In this document: positions 23,952-33,043 of the stretch, piece after piece | Layout: each line of letters begins with the position of its first letter | Position numbering within the stretch: the first letter of the stretch is position 1 | DNA from: Bacillus sp. N1-1 | GTDB lineage: Bacteria; Bacillota; Bacilli; Bacillales; Guptibacillaceae | Assembly: GCF_009818105.1 (NCBI RefSeq) | Contig: NZ_CP046564.1 | Location: 1,240,001 to 1,304,000, forward strand | Direction: 5' to 3' | Length of the DNA stretch: 64,000 bases | Translations under genes and position numbers: made by a program | The notes under the pieces: model-generated | What the model was told of the DNA's origin: nothing | What the model saw: only the letters and a program-made list of their open reading frames with translations | Database searches by the model: none

Positions 23952-25622
23952 ATGAGTCAAGCATGGTGGAAAGAATCAGTCGTTTATCAAGTTTATCCAA
24001 GAAGTTTTAAAGATTCTAATGGTGATGGAATTGGGGATATCCAGGGCATAATTTCGAAGCTGGATTACTTACAGGATCTAGGTGTGGATGTGATTTGGAT
24101 TTGCCCCATCTACCGTTCACCAAACGACGATAATGGGTATGACATTTCAGATTTTCAAGAAATCATGCCTGAATTCGGGAATATGGCCGATTTCGATCAC
24201 TTATTAACGGAATTACACAAACGAAATATGAGGTTAATAATGGACTTAGTCATTAATCATACTTCCGATGAACATCCGTGGTTTATCGAATCTAAATCGT
24301 CGAAAGATAATCCTTACAGAGATTATTATATTTGGCACCCTGGAAAAGAGGGAGAAGAGCCTAATAACTGGGCGTCTATTTTTGAAGGATCTGCATGGGA
24401 GTTTGATCAAGAAACAAACGAATATTATCTGCATGTATTTTCTCGTAAGCAACCCGATTTAAATTGGGAGAATCTTAATCTCAGGAATGAGTTATATAAC
24501 ATGATTAACTGGTGGCTCGATAAAGGCATCGATGGTTTTCGAATCGACGCCATTTCCCATATAAAGAAAGTACCAGGGTTTCCGGATGTCGCCAATCCTC
24601 TTAAGAGGAAATATGCGCCTTCGTTGGAAGGACATCAAAATCGTGAAGGGATACAGGTTTTTCTTGAAGAATTAAAAAACGAAACGTTTGATCACTATGA
24701 CATTATGACGGTTGGTGAGGCGAACGGGGTTACGGTAGAAGAAGCAGATGAGTGGGTCGGAGAAGAAAATGGGAAGTTTAATATGATCTTTCAATTCGAA
24801 CACAACAACCTCTGGCAAAAAGGTAAAAACAATGGGCTCGATATTCACGAGCTGAAACGTGTTTTCACCAGGTGGCAAACTGGCCTTCATCATAATGGAT
24901 GGAATGCGCTATTTTTAGAAAACCATGATCTTCCACGATCTGTATCCGTATGGGGGAACGATGAAAGGTATCACAAGGAATCGAGTAAATGTCTTGCTAC
25001 CTTATATTTCTTAATGCAGGGCACTCCTTTTATTTATCAAGGGCAAGAAATCGGAATGACAAACGTACGATTTGAGTCAATTGAAGACTATGATGATGTG
25101 GCGATTAAGAACCTCTATGCTCACGAAATAAAAGAAGGTAAACCTCATCAGGAAATTATGGAGGCCATTTGGAAATCTGGTCGTGATAATTCCAGAACAC
25201 CGATGCAATGGTCTAATGGAAAAAATGCCGGATTTACTGATGCGAATGAACCGTGGTTAAAGGTGAACCCTAATTATAAAGAGATCAACGTAGCGGAAAC
25301 GATGACAGATGAACATTCGATTTATCACTTTTATAAAAATCTTATCTTGCTTCGAAAAAATCATCCTGTTTTCATTTACGGGGAGTACAAGTTGATTTTA
25401 CCAGAGCATGATTCCATTTTTGCTTATACGAGAAATCTCGATGATGAAACGATGTTAGTCATGACGAATCTCTTTGCAGAAGAAGCGGAGTTCCTCCTTC
25501 CAGAAGAGTTGAGAAATAAATCTTCTAAATTACTAACAAGTAATTATGAGTGTAACGCTCAAGAAAGCATTGATCATCTATCCTTAAAGCCATATGAAGC
25601 GAGAGTATATAAACTCTTTTAA
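23952..25622 (+). CDS. GH13 alpha-glucosidase (oligo-1,6-glucosidase-like)
   Basis: A 556-residue GH13 enzyme of the oligo-1,6-glucosidase/MalL group. The conserved regions are MDLVINHTSDEHPWF, GFRIDAISH (nucleophile Asp), TVGEANG (acid/base Glu) and FLENHDLPRS (third Asp). The first residues, WWKESVVYQVYPRSFKDSNG, are typical. No signal peptide, so it acts in the cytoplasm on sugars brought in by the ABC system, releasing glucose from alpha-linked oligosaccharides (isomaltose, palatinose, sucrose or short maltodextrins). Start is ATG behind GTAGGAGG. Confidence 0.93.
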   Translation: MSQAWWKESVVYQVYPRSFKDSNGDGIGDIQGIISKLDYLQDLGVDVIWICPIYRSPNDDNGYDISDFQEIMPEFGNMADFDHLLTELHKRNMRLIMDLVINHTSDEHPWFIESKSSKDNPYRDYYIWHPGKEGEEPNNWASIFEGSAWEFDQETNEYYLHVFSRKQPDLNWENLNLRNELYNMINWWLDKGIDGFRIDAISHIKKVPGFPDVANPLKRKYAPSLEGHQNREGIQVFLEELKNETFDHYDIMTVGEANGVTVEEADEWVGEENGKFNMIFQFEHNNLWQKGKNNGLDIHELKRVFTRWQTGLHHNGWNALFLENHDLPRSVSVWGNDERYHKESSKCLATLYFLMQGTPFIYQGQEIGMTNVRFESIEDYDDVAIKNLYAHEIKEGKPHQEIMEAIWKSGRDNSRTPMQWSNGKNAGFTDANEPWLKVNPNYKEINVAETMTDEHSIYHFYKNLILLRKNHPVFIYGEYKLILPEHDSIFAYTRNLDDETMLVMTNLFAEEAEFLLPEELRNKSSKLLTSNYECNAQESIDHLSLKPYEARVYKLF

Positions 25623-25663
25623 TAAATCCATTGTTGAGGTGATCTTTTGAAGCAGAATCAGCG

Positions 25664-25772
25664 GGGACGGTTCTCATGATGCATCGTAATGAGGAAAAAT
25701 AAAAGGGAGTGCTAATGATTCAATCATTTAGCACTCCCTTTAGCTATGTGATGAGATCAACAGAACCGTCCC
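25664..25772. repeat. MITE-like repeat, copy 1
   Basis: Ends are the inverted pair GGGACGGTTCT (25664-25674) and AGAACCGTCCC (25762-25772). The interior holds a hairpin, GGGAGTGCTAATGATT (25705-25720) with AATCATTTAGCACTCCC, that can act as terminator for the glucosidase operon. A second copy of the same length (110 bp), with the left-end string TTCTCRTGATGCA, lies at 57297-57406. Confidence 0.75.
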
Positions 25773-25826
25773 TGAATTTCTTAAGAAAAAAGAGATCCAC
25801 AACTAACAATGGTGGAGACTTCCTGC

Positions 25827-25958
25827 TTACTTAAATCGAACGTCGATGTGATTGTTTGGCTCGATTGTACTGGTATTTGGGACTGGGGTTAGGCTATTTT
25901 CAGCTAATTGATACGTCCACTCTTCTAGTACGGTTTCTTTCGTTTTGCTGGCGGTACC
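25827..25958 (-). pseudogene. C-terminal remnant of an unknown gene
   Basis: The minus strand encodes SKTKETVLEEWTYQLAEN, then SLTPVPNTSTIEPNNHIDVRFK and a stop, about 43 codons with protein-like composition. A stop lies just upstream in frame and there is no start or ribosome site. I do not recognise the parent. Confidence 0.4.
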
Positions 25959-26016
25959 CTATAATGCAATAAACTGGATATGGAAATCAGATAAGATTTT
26001 TCCAATTTTAAACATT

Positions 26017-26056
26017 ATAACGTTATGTTTACTTTAGGCATATTCCATGCTATGAT
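26017..26056 (+). promoter_or_regulatory. Promoter and palindrome before the glucosaminate-type operon
   Basis: TTTACT (26028-26033), a 17-bp spacer and TATGAT (26051-26056) make a sigma-A-like promoter. A perfect palindrome ATAACGTTAT (26017-26026) ends one base before the -35 and may bind the operon's GntR regulator. A weak cre-like string TGAAAGCGCATTTA follows at 26071. Confidence 0.6.
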
Positions 26057-26113
26057 GCGTGTATGAAAAATGAAAGCGCATTTAAATAGAGCTTAGAAAA
26101 AGGTGAAGTAAAA

Positions 26114-27214
26114 ATGAAGAGTCGTATCGTCTTGCGTCGGGTCAAACGCGTGAACGAGGAAGAAATTGATATTGTGGTCGAAAATGACCAAATTGCCGAG
26201 ATAACAAAGGCTGGGTCTGGACGTGGACAGCAGATATTCGACTGTTCAGGGATGTATGTATCGAGTGGCTGGATCGATTTACATGTGCATGCTTTTCCCG
26301 AGTTTGACCCATACGGTGATGAAATCGATGAAATTGGTGTGAAACAAGGAGTTACAACGATCGTGGATGCAGGCAGCTGTGGTGCTGATCGAATAGTAGA
26401 TCTGGTTAAAATTAGAGAACACAACAAAACTAATTTGCTAGCTTTCCTAAACATTTCACGAATTGGTTTAAAAAGGGTAGATGAATTATCAAACTTAGAA
26501 TGGCTTGATAAAGATAAGGCTGTAGAGGCAGTCCAAAGGTATAAAGATGTCATCGTTGGACTAAAGGCCCGCATGAGTAAAAGTGTTGTTCAAGACAGTG
26601 GACTTGAACCGTTACGTATTGCTCGTGATCTTTCCAATAAAACGTCCTTGCCGTTAATGGTGCATATCGGTTCTGCTCCTCCAAATATTGAGGATGTTGT
26701 TCCCCTTTTAGAAAAAAAGGATGTGATTACCCATTATCTGAATGGGAAATCAAATAATCTTTTCAACTTAGATGGAGAGCCTCTTGAGGTGCTAACAGAT
26801 GCGATCAAACGCGGAGTCCATCTAGACGTTGGCCACGGGACTTCAAGTTTTTCATTTAAGTTTGCCGAAGCGGCGAAACGTCATGGCATTGGACTGAATA
26901 CCATCAGTACGGATATTTATAGGGGCAATCGAATAAATGGCCCGGTTTATAGCATGGCGAATGTCCTCACAAAGTTCCTTTGCTTAGGATATTCACTTGA
27001 AGAGATTATCAATGCGGTGACAGCCCATGCAGCTGATTGGCTGAACAAGCCTGAGCTTGGCCGTATAGAGGTTGGAGCCCCCGCAAATTTAACACTATTT
27101 ACAGTTCAACATGATTCGATTATGCTTACGGATTCTGAAGGAGAGCAGCGTGTATCGGATAGAAGAATAGAAACAAAAGGAGTGGTTGTAAATGGCGAAT
27201 TCATTGAGTGCTAA
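26114..27214 (+). CDS. Amidohydrolase/deacetylase of the EF_0837/AHA_3915 group
   Basis: A 366-residue metal-dependent amidohydrolase. The first metal motif is WIDLHVHAFPEFDPYGDEID near residue 55; a metal-site Lys/His pattern follows (VGLKARMSKS, LMVHIGSAPP, DVGHGTSSFSF, TISTDIYRGN). The family is repeatedly found beside DgaE/DgaF-type genes, as here, and is assumed to remove an N-acyl group or hydrolyse a cyclic amide. ATG follows AAAGGTGAAG. It overlaps the next gene by 23 bp. Acting on an N-acetylated amino-sugar acid is inference. Confidence 0.82.
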   Translation: MKSRIVLRRVKRVNEEEIDIVVENDQIAEITKAGSGRGQQIFDCSGMYVSSGWIDLHVHAFPEFDPYGDEIDEIGVKQGVTTIVDAGSCGADRIVDLVKIREHNKTNLLAFLNISRIGLKRVDELSNLEWLDKDKAVEAVQRYKDVIVGLKARMSKSVVQDSGLEPLRIARDLSNKTSLPLMVHIGSAPPNIEDVVPLLEKKDVITHYLNGKSNNLFNLDGEPLEVLTDAIKRGVHLDVGHGTSSFSFKFAEAAKRHGIGLNTISTDIYRGNRINGPVYSMANVLTKFLCLGYSLEEIINAVTAHAADWLNKPELGRIEVGAPANLTLFTVQHDSIMLTDSEGEQRVSDRRIETKGVVVNGEFIEC

Positions 27215-28295
27215 ATATGGCCTTAAGCGGGTCGTGAATGCAAGTGGTCGTATGAGTATCCTTGGGGTATCATCACCAACAGACACAGTGATGGAAGCGA
27301 TGAGGCATGGTGGTCAAAATTATGTTGAAATTGCAGATTTAGTAGATAAAGCAGGGGGATACGTTGCAGGTATTCTTGGCTCAGAATCAGCTGTGGTGGT
27401 TAACTCTGCGTCAAGTGGCATTGCGCTATCAGTCGCTGCCCTCGTTACGAAAGGGCATCGGCGCACAAGTGAGCGACTTCATCAAGAACATATTCCTAAA
27501 AACGAAGTCGTCATGTTAAAAGGTCATAACGTGCAATACGGAGCGCCTGTTGAAACCATGATCTATTTAGGCGGAGGTAAGCTCATTGAAGCTGGCTATG
27601 CTAATGAAGGAAAGGCAGAACATATGGAAGAAGCTATTTCTGAAAACACAGCAGCTATCCTTTACGTGAAGTCTCATCACGCCGTTCAAAAAAATATGAT
27701 TTCTGTCGAGGAAGCTTGGGAGATTGCCCAAAGGAATGGTGTTCCCCTTATTGTAGATGCAGCCGCAGAAGAAGATATCCAAAAGTATGTGAACTATTCT
27801 GATCTTGCTATTTACAGTGGTTCAAAGGCCATTGAAGGGCCCACTTCAGGGATCATTGGCGGGAAGCAAAAGTATATTGAATGGATAAAGGTTCAGTTGC
27901 ATTGCATTGGTCGGAGCATGAAAGTTGGTAAAGAGGCCACTTTTGGGTTACTTCAAGCCTTGGAAGAATACTGTGCCAAAGAAGATAAAAGTGAACAAGA
28001 AAAAGAAAGCTTACAAGTTTTGATGTCATTAAATGAGCTTGAGGGTGTCCAAGTATCCATTGTACAAGACGAAGCAGGGCGGGCTATATTTCGTGCTCGC
28101 ATTCAAATTGATCCTGAGCAAACAAATACATCTGCGAAGGAAGTCGCAGAAAAACTGCGCGAAGGGGACATTGCCATTTACACTCGAGATTATGGGATCA
28201 GACAGGGGTATTTCGATATCGACCCACGTCCACTCCAAGGCGATGACATTCATGTGATTCAAGCTAAACTACAAGAAATTTTGGGAGGGAAATAA
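27192..28295 (+). CDS. dgaE: DgaE-type PLP-dependent ammonia-lyase
   Basis: A 367-residue fold-type I PLP enzyme related to SelA. The internal aldimine lysine is probably in YSGSKAIEGPTSGIIGG, and the cofactor Asp in LIVDAAAEED. It starts YGLKRVVNASGRMSILGVSSP, characteristic of the D-glucosaminate-6-phosphate ammonia-lyase group. It converts D-glucosaminate-6-phosphate (or a related 2-amino-sugar acid) to 2-keto-3-deoxy-6-phosphogluconate plus ammonia. Directly followed by the matching aldolase. Confidence 0.87.
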   Translation: MANSLSAKYGLKRVVNASGRMSILGVSSPTDTVMEAMRHGGQNYVEIADLVDKAGGYVAGILGSESAVVVNSASSGIALSVAALVTKGHRRTSERLHQEHIPKNEVVMLKGHNVQYGAPVETMIYLGGGKLIEAGYANEGKAEHMEEAISENTAAILYVKSHHAVQKNMISVEEAWEIAQRNGVPLIVDAAAEEDIQKYVNYSDLAIYSGSKAIEGPTSGIIGGKQKYIEWIKVQLHCIGRSMKVGKEATFGLLQALEEYCAKEDKSEQEKESLQVLMSLNELEGVQVSIVQDEAGRAIFRARIQIDPEQTNTSAKEVAEKLREGDIAIYTRDYGIRQGYFDIDPRPLQGDDIHVIQAKLQEILGGK

Positions 28296-28296
28296 T

Positions 28297-29052
28297 ATGT
28301 CAAACATAACGAAACGTTTTTACAAAAATCGTGTTGCGTTAAATGTTTTAGCGAACAGTGTAGAAAATGCCAAAGAAGTGTTTCGCGCTGCAGAGGGACA
28401 TGTTTTAATCGGCGTTTTATCTAAGGATTACTCTACGGTTGGGGATGGCGTGGCAGCCATGCGGACCTATGGACAAGAAATTGATGAAGCCGTATCGATT
28501 GGATTAGGTGCCGGGGATAACCGGCAAGCTGCGGTTGTAGCTGATATTGCCAAACACTATCAAGGCAGTCATATTAATCAGGTCTTTCCTTCTGTTGGGG
28601 CAACAAGAGCGAACCTTGGAGAAAAAGACAGCTGGATCAATGCATTAGTATCTCCGACAGGACGAGTTGGCTATGTGAATATCTCAACGGGACCTATTAG
28701 TGCATCGCTAGAAGAACAAGCGGTCGTACCCATTAGGACAGCTATCGCTCTTGTTCGTGATATGGGCGGTAATGCACTTAAATATTTTCCAATGAAAGGA
28801 TTAAGTCGTGAAGATGAGTTTCGGGCAGTTGCTCAAGCATGCGGGGAAGAAGGGTTTGCATTAGAGCCAACGGGTGGAATTGATAAGGAAAACTTCGAGA
28901 CCATTTTAAGAATAGCTCTAGAGGCTGATGTACCAAAGATCATCCCTCACGTCTATTCTTCCATAATAGACAAGGACACGGGAAAAACACGCGTCGAGGA
29001 TGTAAAAGAACTACTGGAAGTCACAAAGAAATTGGTTGATCACTATGGTTAA
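28297..29052 (+). CDS. dgaF: DgaF-type KDPG aldolase (KDGP_aldolase family)
   Basis: A 251-residue protein of the DgaF/EF_0838 aldolase family. Features include RVALNVLANSVENAKEVF at the start, SIGLGAGDNRQAAVVADIAK, and the C-terminal phosphate-binding stretch ALEPTGGIDKENF. The likely Schiff-base lysine lies in GGNALKYFPMKGLSRE. It cleaves 2-keto-3-deoxy-6-phosphogluconate to pyruvate and glyceraldehyde-3-phosphate. Only 1 bp separates it from dgaE. Confidence 0.87.
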   Translation: MSNITKRFYKNRVALNVLANSVENAKEVFRAAEGHVLIGVLSKDYSTVGDGVAAMRTYGQEIDEAVSIGLGAGDNRQAAVVADIAKHYQGSHINQVFPSVGATRANLGEKDSWINALVSPTGRVGYVNISTGPISASLEEQAVVPIRTAIALVRDMGGNALKYFPMKGLSREDEFRAVAQACGEEGFALEPTGGIDKENFETILRIALEADVPKIIPHVYSSIIDKDTGKTRVEDVKELLEVTKKLVDHYG

Positions 29053-30061
29053 GCGGATCGCAGCTTTTGGAGAAGTTATGATGCGTCTGCAGGTGCCGGG
29101 CTATGAGTCGTTAGCTCAAGGAAGAACATTAAACTATTCGTTCTCTGGTACGGGAGTTAATGTTACGTCAGCACTGACACGTCTAGGACATACTGGGTGC
29201 ATCGTCTCCACCTTGCCAACAAACGCAGTCGGAGATGCCGCTCTTTCCTACATTCAAAAACTAAGGATTACACCCTCATTCATTAAGCGACGCGGGGACC
29301 ACTTGGGGATGTACTTTCTGGAAAATGGGTTTGGTGCACGTCCTAGTCGGGTGACGTATTGCAATCGAAAAGAAAGCAGCTTCAATACAGCTCCTAATGG
29401 AACGTATAACTTCGAAGCAATTTCAGAGAAGATCGATATCGCCCATTTTTGTGGGATTACCCTGGCCATGAATGATCATGTCCGTGAACACATGAAATCT
29501 TTTGCCAAAGCTGTCAAAGAAAGTGGCGGTACCGTAATTTTTGATTGCAACTATCGGCCATCCCTCTGGGGGCAAGAGGGGTATGAAAAAGCGAAACCAC
29601 ATTATGAGGACATGTTACATCTGGCCGATATGGTGATGATGAATGAACAAGACGCTAGATTTGTCCTCGGAATGGAAACAGAAAAACAGGACCGCAAAGG
29701 ACAACTCATGGACTTAATTCCAGCTGTTGCAAAGACATATAGTATCTCTGTCATAGCAGGGACTCACCGATCCATCAACGATGACAATACTCACTCCCTA
29801 TGTGGCTATATTTACAAGGATCGCTCCTTTACTTTTTCAAAAAACATGACCTTTTCGGTGCTTGATCGAATTGGTGCAGGGGATGCTTATACGAGTGGTA
29901 TATTACATGGCGAAATAAAAGGGTTTTCATCGGAAAAAACTGTTGCCTTTGCGACTGCAGCAGGAATGCTTGCCCATACCGTTGTAGGGGATACCCCCAC
30001 GGCAACAGAGAATGATATTTTCCGAGCCATGAAGGAATCCTCGGGCGATCTAGACAGGTGA
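29045..30061 (+). CDS. PfkB-family sugar (acid) kinase, KDG-kinase-like
   Basis: A 338-residue ribokinase-family kinase. The N-terminus reads AAFGEVMMRLQVPG. The anion-hole motif near the C-terminus reads DRIGAGDAYTSGILHGEI, containing the GAGD catalytic Asp. The start is ATG at 29045, inside the end of dgaF (8-bp overlap). Family members phosphorylate 2-keto-3-deoxygluconate or related acids. The operon imports its substrate by a GntP permease rather than a PTS, so this kinase must add the phosphate needed by DgaE or DgaF. Which intermediate it uses cannot be read. Confidence 0.85.
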   Translation: MVKRIAAFGEVMMRLQVPGYESLAQGRTLNYSFSGTGVNVTSALTRLGHTGCIVSTLPTNAVGDAALSYIQKLRITPSFIKRRGDHLGMYFLENGFGARPSRVTYCNRKESSFNTAPNGTYNFEAISEKIDIAHFCGITLAMNDHVREHMKSFAKAVKESGGTVIFDCNYRPSLWGQEGYEKAKPHYEDMLHLADMVMMNEQDARFVLGMETEKQDRKGQLMDLIPAVAKTYSISVIAGTHRSINDDNTHSLCGYIYKDRSFTFSKNMTFSVLDRIGAGDAYTSGILHGEIKGFSSEKTVAFATAAGMLAHTVVGDTPTATENDIFRAMKESSGDLDR

Positions 30062-30249
30062 TAAATGATCCAATGAAACAAGGAACATAACTAGCATGGG
30101 AAAAGGATGTTCAAAAAGGCGGTAGATGTAGCAGTTCAACTAACTAGACTCTCGATTCGTATCTTTAGATCCTTCGTCTACCCGATCCTTTTGAATAAAG
30201 ATTTAAAAATATGGAAGCGTTTACTAAACGTAGAAGGGGTAAATGAGCT

Positions 30250-31575
30250 ATGGAGATTTATCTATTACTCATCACATTTCTCTCAATAGTGATCGTTATT
30301 TTGGGAGTTTCGTGGTGGAATTGGCACGCGTTCATTAGCTTAACTGTTGCAAGCATGTTTTTGGCTGTCATGTCTGGTTTATCGTTGGACAGCATAGTAC
30401 ACGCTTATGAAACGGGAGTTGGAAGCGTTTTAGGTCATTTAGTTGGTATTCTGGCACTAGGTTCCATTTTAGGGAAGATGATGTCAGACTCAGGGGCAGG
30501 CGTTCAAGTCGCAGATTTCTTTGTTCGGCTTTTTGGTAAAAAAAAGCTGCCATGGGCGATGTTATTCTCAGGTTTTATCATCGGTATCCCCGTATTCTTT
30601 GAGGTGGGAATCGTCATCCTATTACCGTTAGTGATTGCCATTCATGAAAAGACAAAACAAAACATTTTATTAATTGGTTTACCAGTTATTGCTGGGTTGT
30701 CGATTGTACATGGGATTGTCCCGCCACACCCAGGAGCAATGACAGCCATTAGCATATACGGTGCTGATTTGGGGAAAGTCCTTCTATATTCACTCATCAT
30801 TGCACTACCACCTGCTATTATAGCAGGGCCATTGTTTGCCCAGTGGGTGCATAAGCGCGTAATACCAGTAGGGGAGCCTAAGGTAGTTCGACCTGATACA
30901 CCATCACAAACGGTACCAGGTGTAGGTATCTCATTTTTCGTTATTCTATTACCTATTCTATTAATCTTGCTATCTGTTTTTGCACCGTATCTACCAATTC
31001 CTGGTATGTTGACCGATTCCCTTATATTCATAGGCAGTCCTCTCACCGCTCTTTTAATTTCTTGTTTTGCTGCTTACTATTTACTCGGGTTTCGTCAAGG
31101 GATGGATAAGAGTCTCATTAAGAAGTTAACAGACGAATGCATCCTTCCACTAGGTTCCATTATTTTAATCATTGGTGCTGGGGGCGGTTTTAAACAAATT
31201 CTAATCGAAAGTGGTGTAGGGGATTCGATTGCTCAGATGGCTGAACAGTTTTCCTTATCTCCTCTTGTGTTGGCCTTCGTGGTAGCCGGATTAATTCGGG
31301 TGGCCACAGGTTCAGCAACCGTTGCCTTAACAACAGCTGCTGGCATAGTATCGCCAGTAATCGCCAATATGTCGGGTGTGAACTTGGAATTACTCGTGGT
31401 CGCTACCGGAGCAGGATCGCTGATGCTATCACATGTAAACGATGCTGGTTTTTGGTTAGTAAAGGAATACCTTGGATTAACTGTGAAAGAGACATTTAAA
31501 ACTTGGACAGTTTTGGAAACCTTACTTTCATTCATTGCCTTCGGACTAGCTTTAATGGTCGATATGTTTATTTAA
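30250..31575 (+). CDS. GntP-family gluconate/sugar-acid:H+ symporter
   Basis: A 441-residue membrane protein with about 12-14 helices of the GntP/GntT family: GSVLGHLVGILALGSILGKM, IPVFFEVGIVILLPL, IVPPHPGAMTAI and GSATVALTTAAG are all family signatures. It follows the kinase gene after a 188-bp gap with no promoter I can prove. It probably imports gluconate-like or 2-amino-sugar acids for the DgaE/DgaF pathway. Confidence 0.9.
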   Translation: MEIYLLLITFLSIVIVILGVSWWNWHAFISLTVASMFLAVMSGLSLDSIVHAYETGVGSVLGHLVGILALGSILGKMMSDSGAGVQVADFFVRLFGKKKLPWAMLFSGFIIGIPVFFEVGIVILLPLVIAIHEKTKQNILLIGLPVIAGLSIVHGIVPPHPGAMTAISIYGADLGKVLLYSLIIALPPAIIAGPLFAQWVHKRVIPVGEPKVVRPDTPSQTVPGVGISFFVILLPILLILLSVFAPYLPIPGMLTDSLIFIGSPLTALLISCFAAYYLLGFRQGMDKSLIKKLTDECILPLGSIILIIGAGGGFKQILIESGVGDSIAQMAEQFSLSPLVLAFVVAGLIRVATGSATVALTTAAGIVSPVIANMSGVNLELLVVATGAGSLMLSHVNDAGFWLVKEYLGLTVKETFKTWTVLETLLSFIAFGLALMVDMFI

Positions 31576-31597
31576 AACATGAAAATTAGATTGATAT

Positions 31598-31634
31598 GGT
31601 GGTTTTGCCGTTGGCGAGATCACCTTATTTTTTT
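31598..31634 (+). terminator. Terminator of the glucosaminate-type operon
   Basis: A 12-bp stem with three or four G-T pairs: GGTGGTTTTGCC (31598-31609) with GGCGAGATCACC (31613-31624), loop GTT, tail TTATTTTTTT. The stretch 31635-31874 holds no gene I can see. Confidence 0.8.
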
Positions 31635-31874
31635 GAGATAGCTTGTGAGTAAGTAAAGGATACACCTCCCAGTACTTGAATTATAAAGGCTCTTTGTATC
31701 AGAATGAATGACCGCTTTGTCTTAGGAAGTATATATAGTAGAATAGGAAATAGTTGGAGACAGGAGTAAAGCTTTTTAATTCTACTTATAGCACATCATT
31801 TCATTAGTGATGACACTTCCTCCATTTATAGAAAAGCAGTTTGTGCATATTGATGTTGGAAAAGGATGGTTTTC

Positions 31875-32591
31875 ATGAAAATCACATCTAAAAAAGGACC
31901 TTTATATTTTCAAGTGAAAGACATTTTAAAAGAGCGGATCATCAGTGGTTTTTATCCTAAAGACAGCTTAATTCCATCTGAGCCAGCTTTGGAAAAGGAA
32001 TTTTCTGTGAGCAAAATCACCATAAGAAAAGCAGTAGAGCAATTAGCGATAGAAGGATACGTAGAAAAACGGAGCGGAGTAGGAACAAAAGTCCTCGATA
32101 ACAAGGTCACACCAAGAATTTCCAGAGGGCAAAACTTTTCTGACCAATTGGTGAAGGAAGGCTTTGATTTAAGAAAAGATAACATAAGTATTTCTGTCGT
32201 AAGTACAGAGGGGCACAACATATTACAGGATAATATGGGAAGTGAGTGTTATTGTCTTGAACGGCTGTACTTACTGGACAATGAGCCGTATATCTACTTT
32301 AGACACTACATTCCTCTTGAAGCACTTCTTCCCTTGAAGCCAGAGTTATTTAAAGGGTCACTATACGAATTGCTATTTCAAAAAGGAATGGTCATGAACA
32401 ATTTCAAGGATGAATTCGATGTAGAAATACCTGAGGAAAAAATCGCGTCGATCTTAAATACAGATCAAAAACCACTTTTGAAAAGAATCAGATCTTCTTT
32501 TGACATCGATGAGAATCTTGTTGAATATTCCGTTGCTTTTTATCAGACGCACATGCACAAGTATGTTATTCAGTATAATGCTGGAGAATAA
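31875..32591 (+). CDS. GntR/HutC-family regulator with UTRA domain
   Basis: A 238-residue regulator. Winged HTH: GPLYFQVKDILKERIISG, then SEPALEKEFSVSKITIRKAV; the UTRA effector domain follows from about residue 95 (ERLYLLDNEPYIYFRHYIPL). I chose the ATG at 31875 behind AAAGGATGG. It is probably the ligand-responsive regulator of the preceding catabolic operon, whose sugar phosphate it would sense. It may bind the palindrome at 26017, but this is not shown. Confidence 0.88.
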   Translation: MKITSKKGPLYFQVKDILKERIISGFYPKDSLIPSEPALEKEFSVSKITIRKAVEQLAIEGYVEKRSGVGTKVLDNKVTPRISRGQNFSDQLVKEGFDLRKDNISISVVSTEGHNILQDNMGSECYCLERLYLLDNEPYIYFRHYIPLEALLPLKPELFKGSLYELLFQKGMVMNNFKDEFDVEIPEEKIASILNTDQKPLLKRIRSSFDIDENLVEYSVAFYQTHMHKYVIQYNAGE

Positions 32592-32689
32592 GAGGTAACG
32601 CAAACGGGTTGGGAGCCTTCTACGGGACCTGGCCTAAATCTATGGCATAAAGCAGTTCTGTTAAATAAAAGATAAAATGAGAGTGCCTT

Positions 32690-32714
32690 TGAGCTTACCC
32701 CTATCAAGTAGACA
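32690..32714 (+). mobile_element. Solo IS3-family terminal inverted repeat
   Basis: A 25-bp sequence beginning TGAGCTTACCCCTATC and ending AAGTAGACA matches the two ends of the intact IS at 38524-39825 (same length, same TG start and AAGTAGACA inner end). No transposase lies beside it, so it is a leftover single end. A stable hairpin follows at 32753. Confidence 0.7.
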
Positions 32715-32752
32715 ATGAAATTATGAGGGCGCCGATATATTACACACATAGC

Positions 32753-32782
32753 AAGCCCCCACACCATACGGTATGGGGGCTT
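32753..32782 (+). terminator. Stable hairpin, possible bidirectional terminator
   Basis: AAGCCCCCA (32753-32761) pairs with TGGGGGCTT (32774-32782). The following sequence is only moderately T-rich. From 32783 to 33043 I see no gene. Confidence 0.55.
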
Positions 32783-33043
32783 GGATCATTTTATTTTATT
32801 TCAAGGGGAAGGAGTTAGGGAAAACTCCTAGGGTCATAAATTATCATAAAAAGCACCCAATCCTAAGAATATGGGAGAGTTTTGACAATTTAGCATTTCT
32901 TACATAACAAAACTCTAATATCGATTTGAAATAATTGGTATTAAGCAATAGGGCAGGATTCTTGAAGACTTGAATTCGAGATAATGAAGTGAAACGGTGC
33001 GTAAGTTTGTAATAAGATATACTTTTAAAAGGGAGGGGTTTAC

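Noticed and set aside
26050..26574. 174-codon open frame on the minus strand
   Set aside because: Entirely antisense to the well-supported amidohydrolase gene; composition is that of a shadow frame.
30107..30289. 60-codon open frame between the kinase and GntP genes
   Set aside because: No clear ribosome site, and it runs 40 bp into the GntP gene in another frame; no membrane or family pattern I can support.
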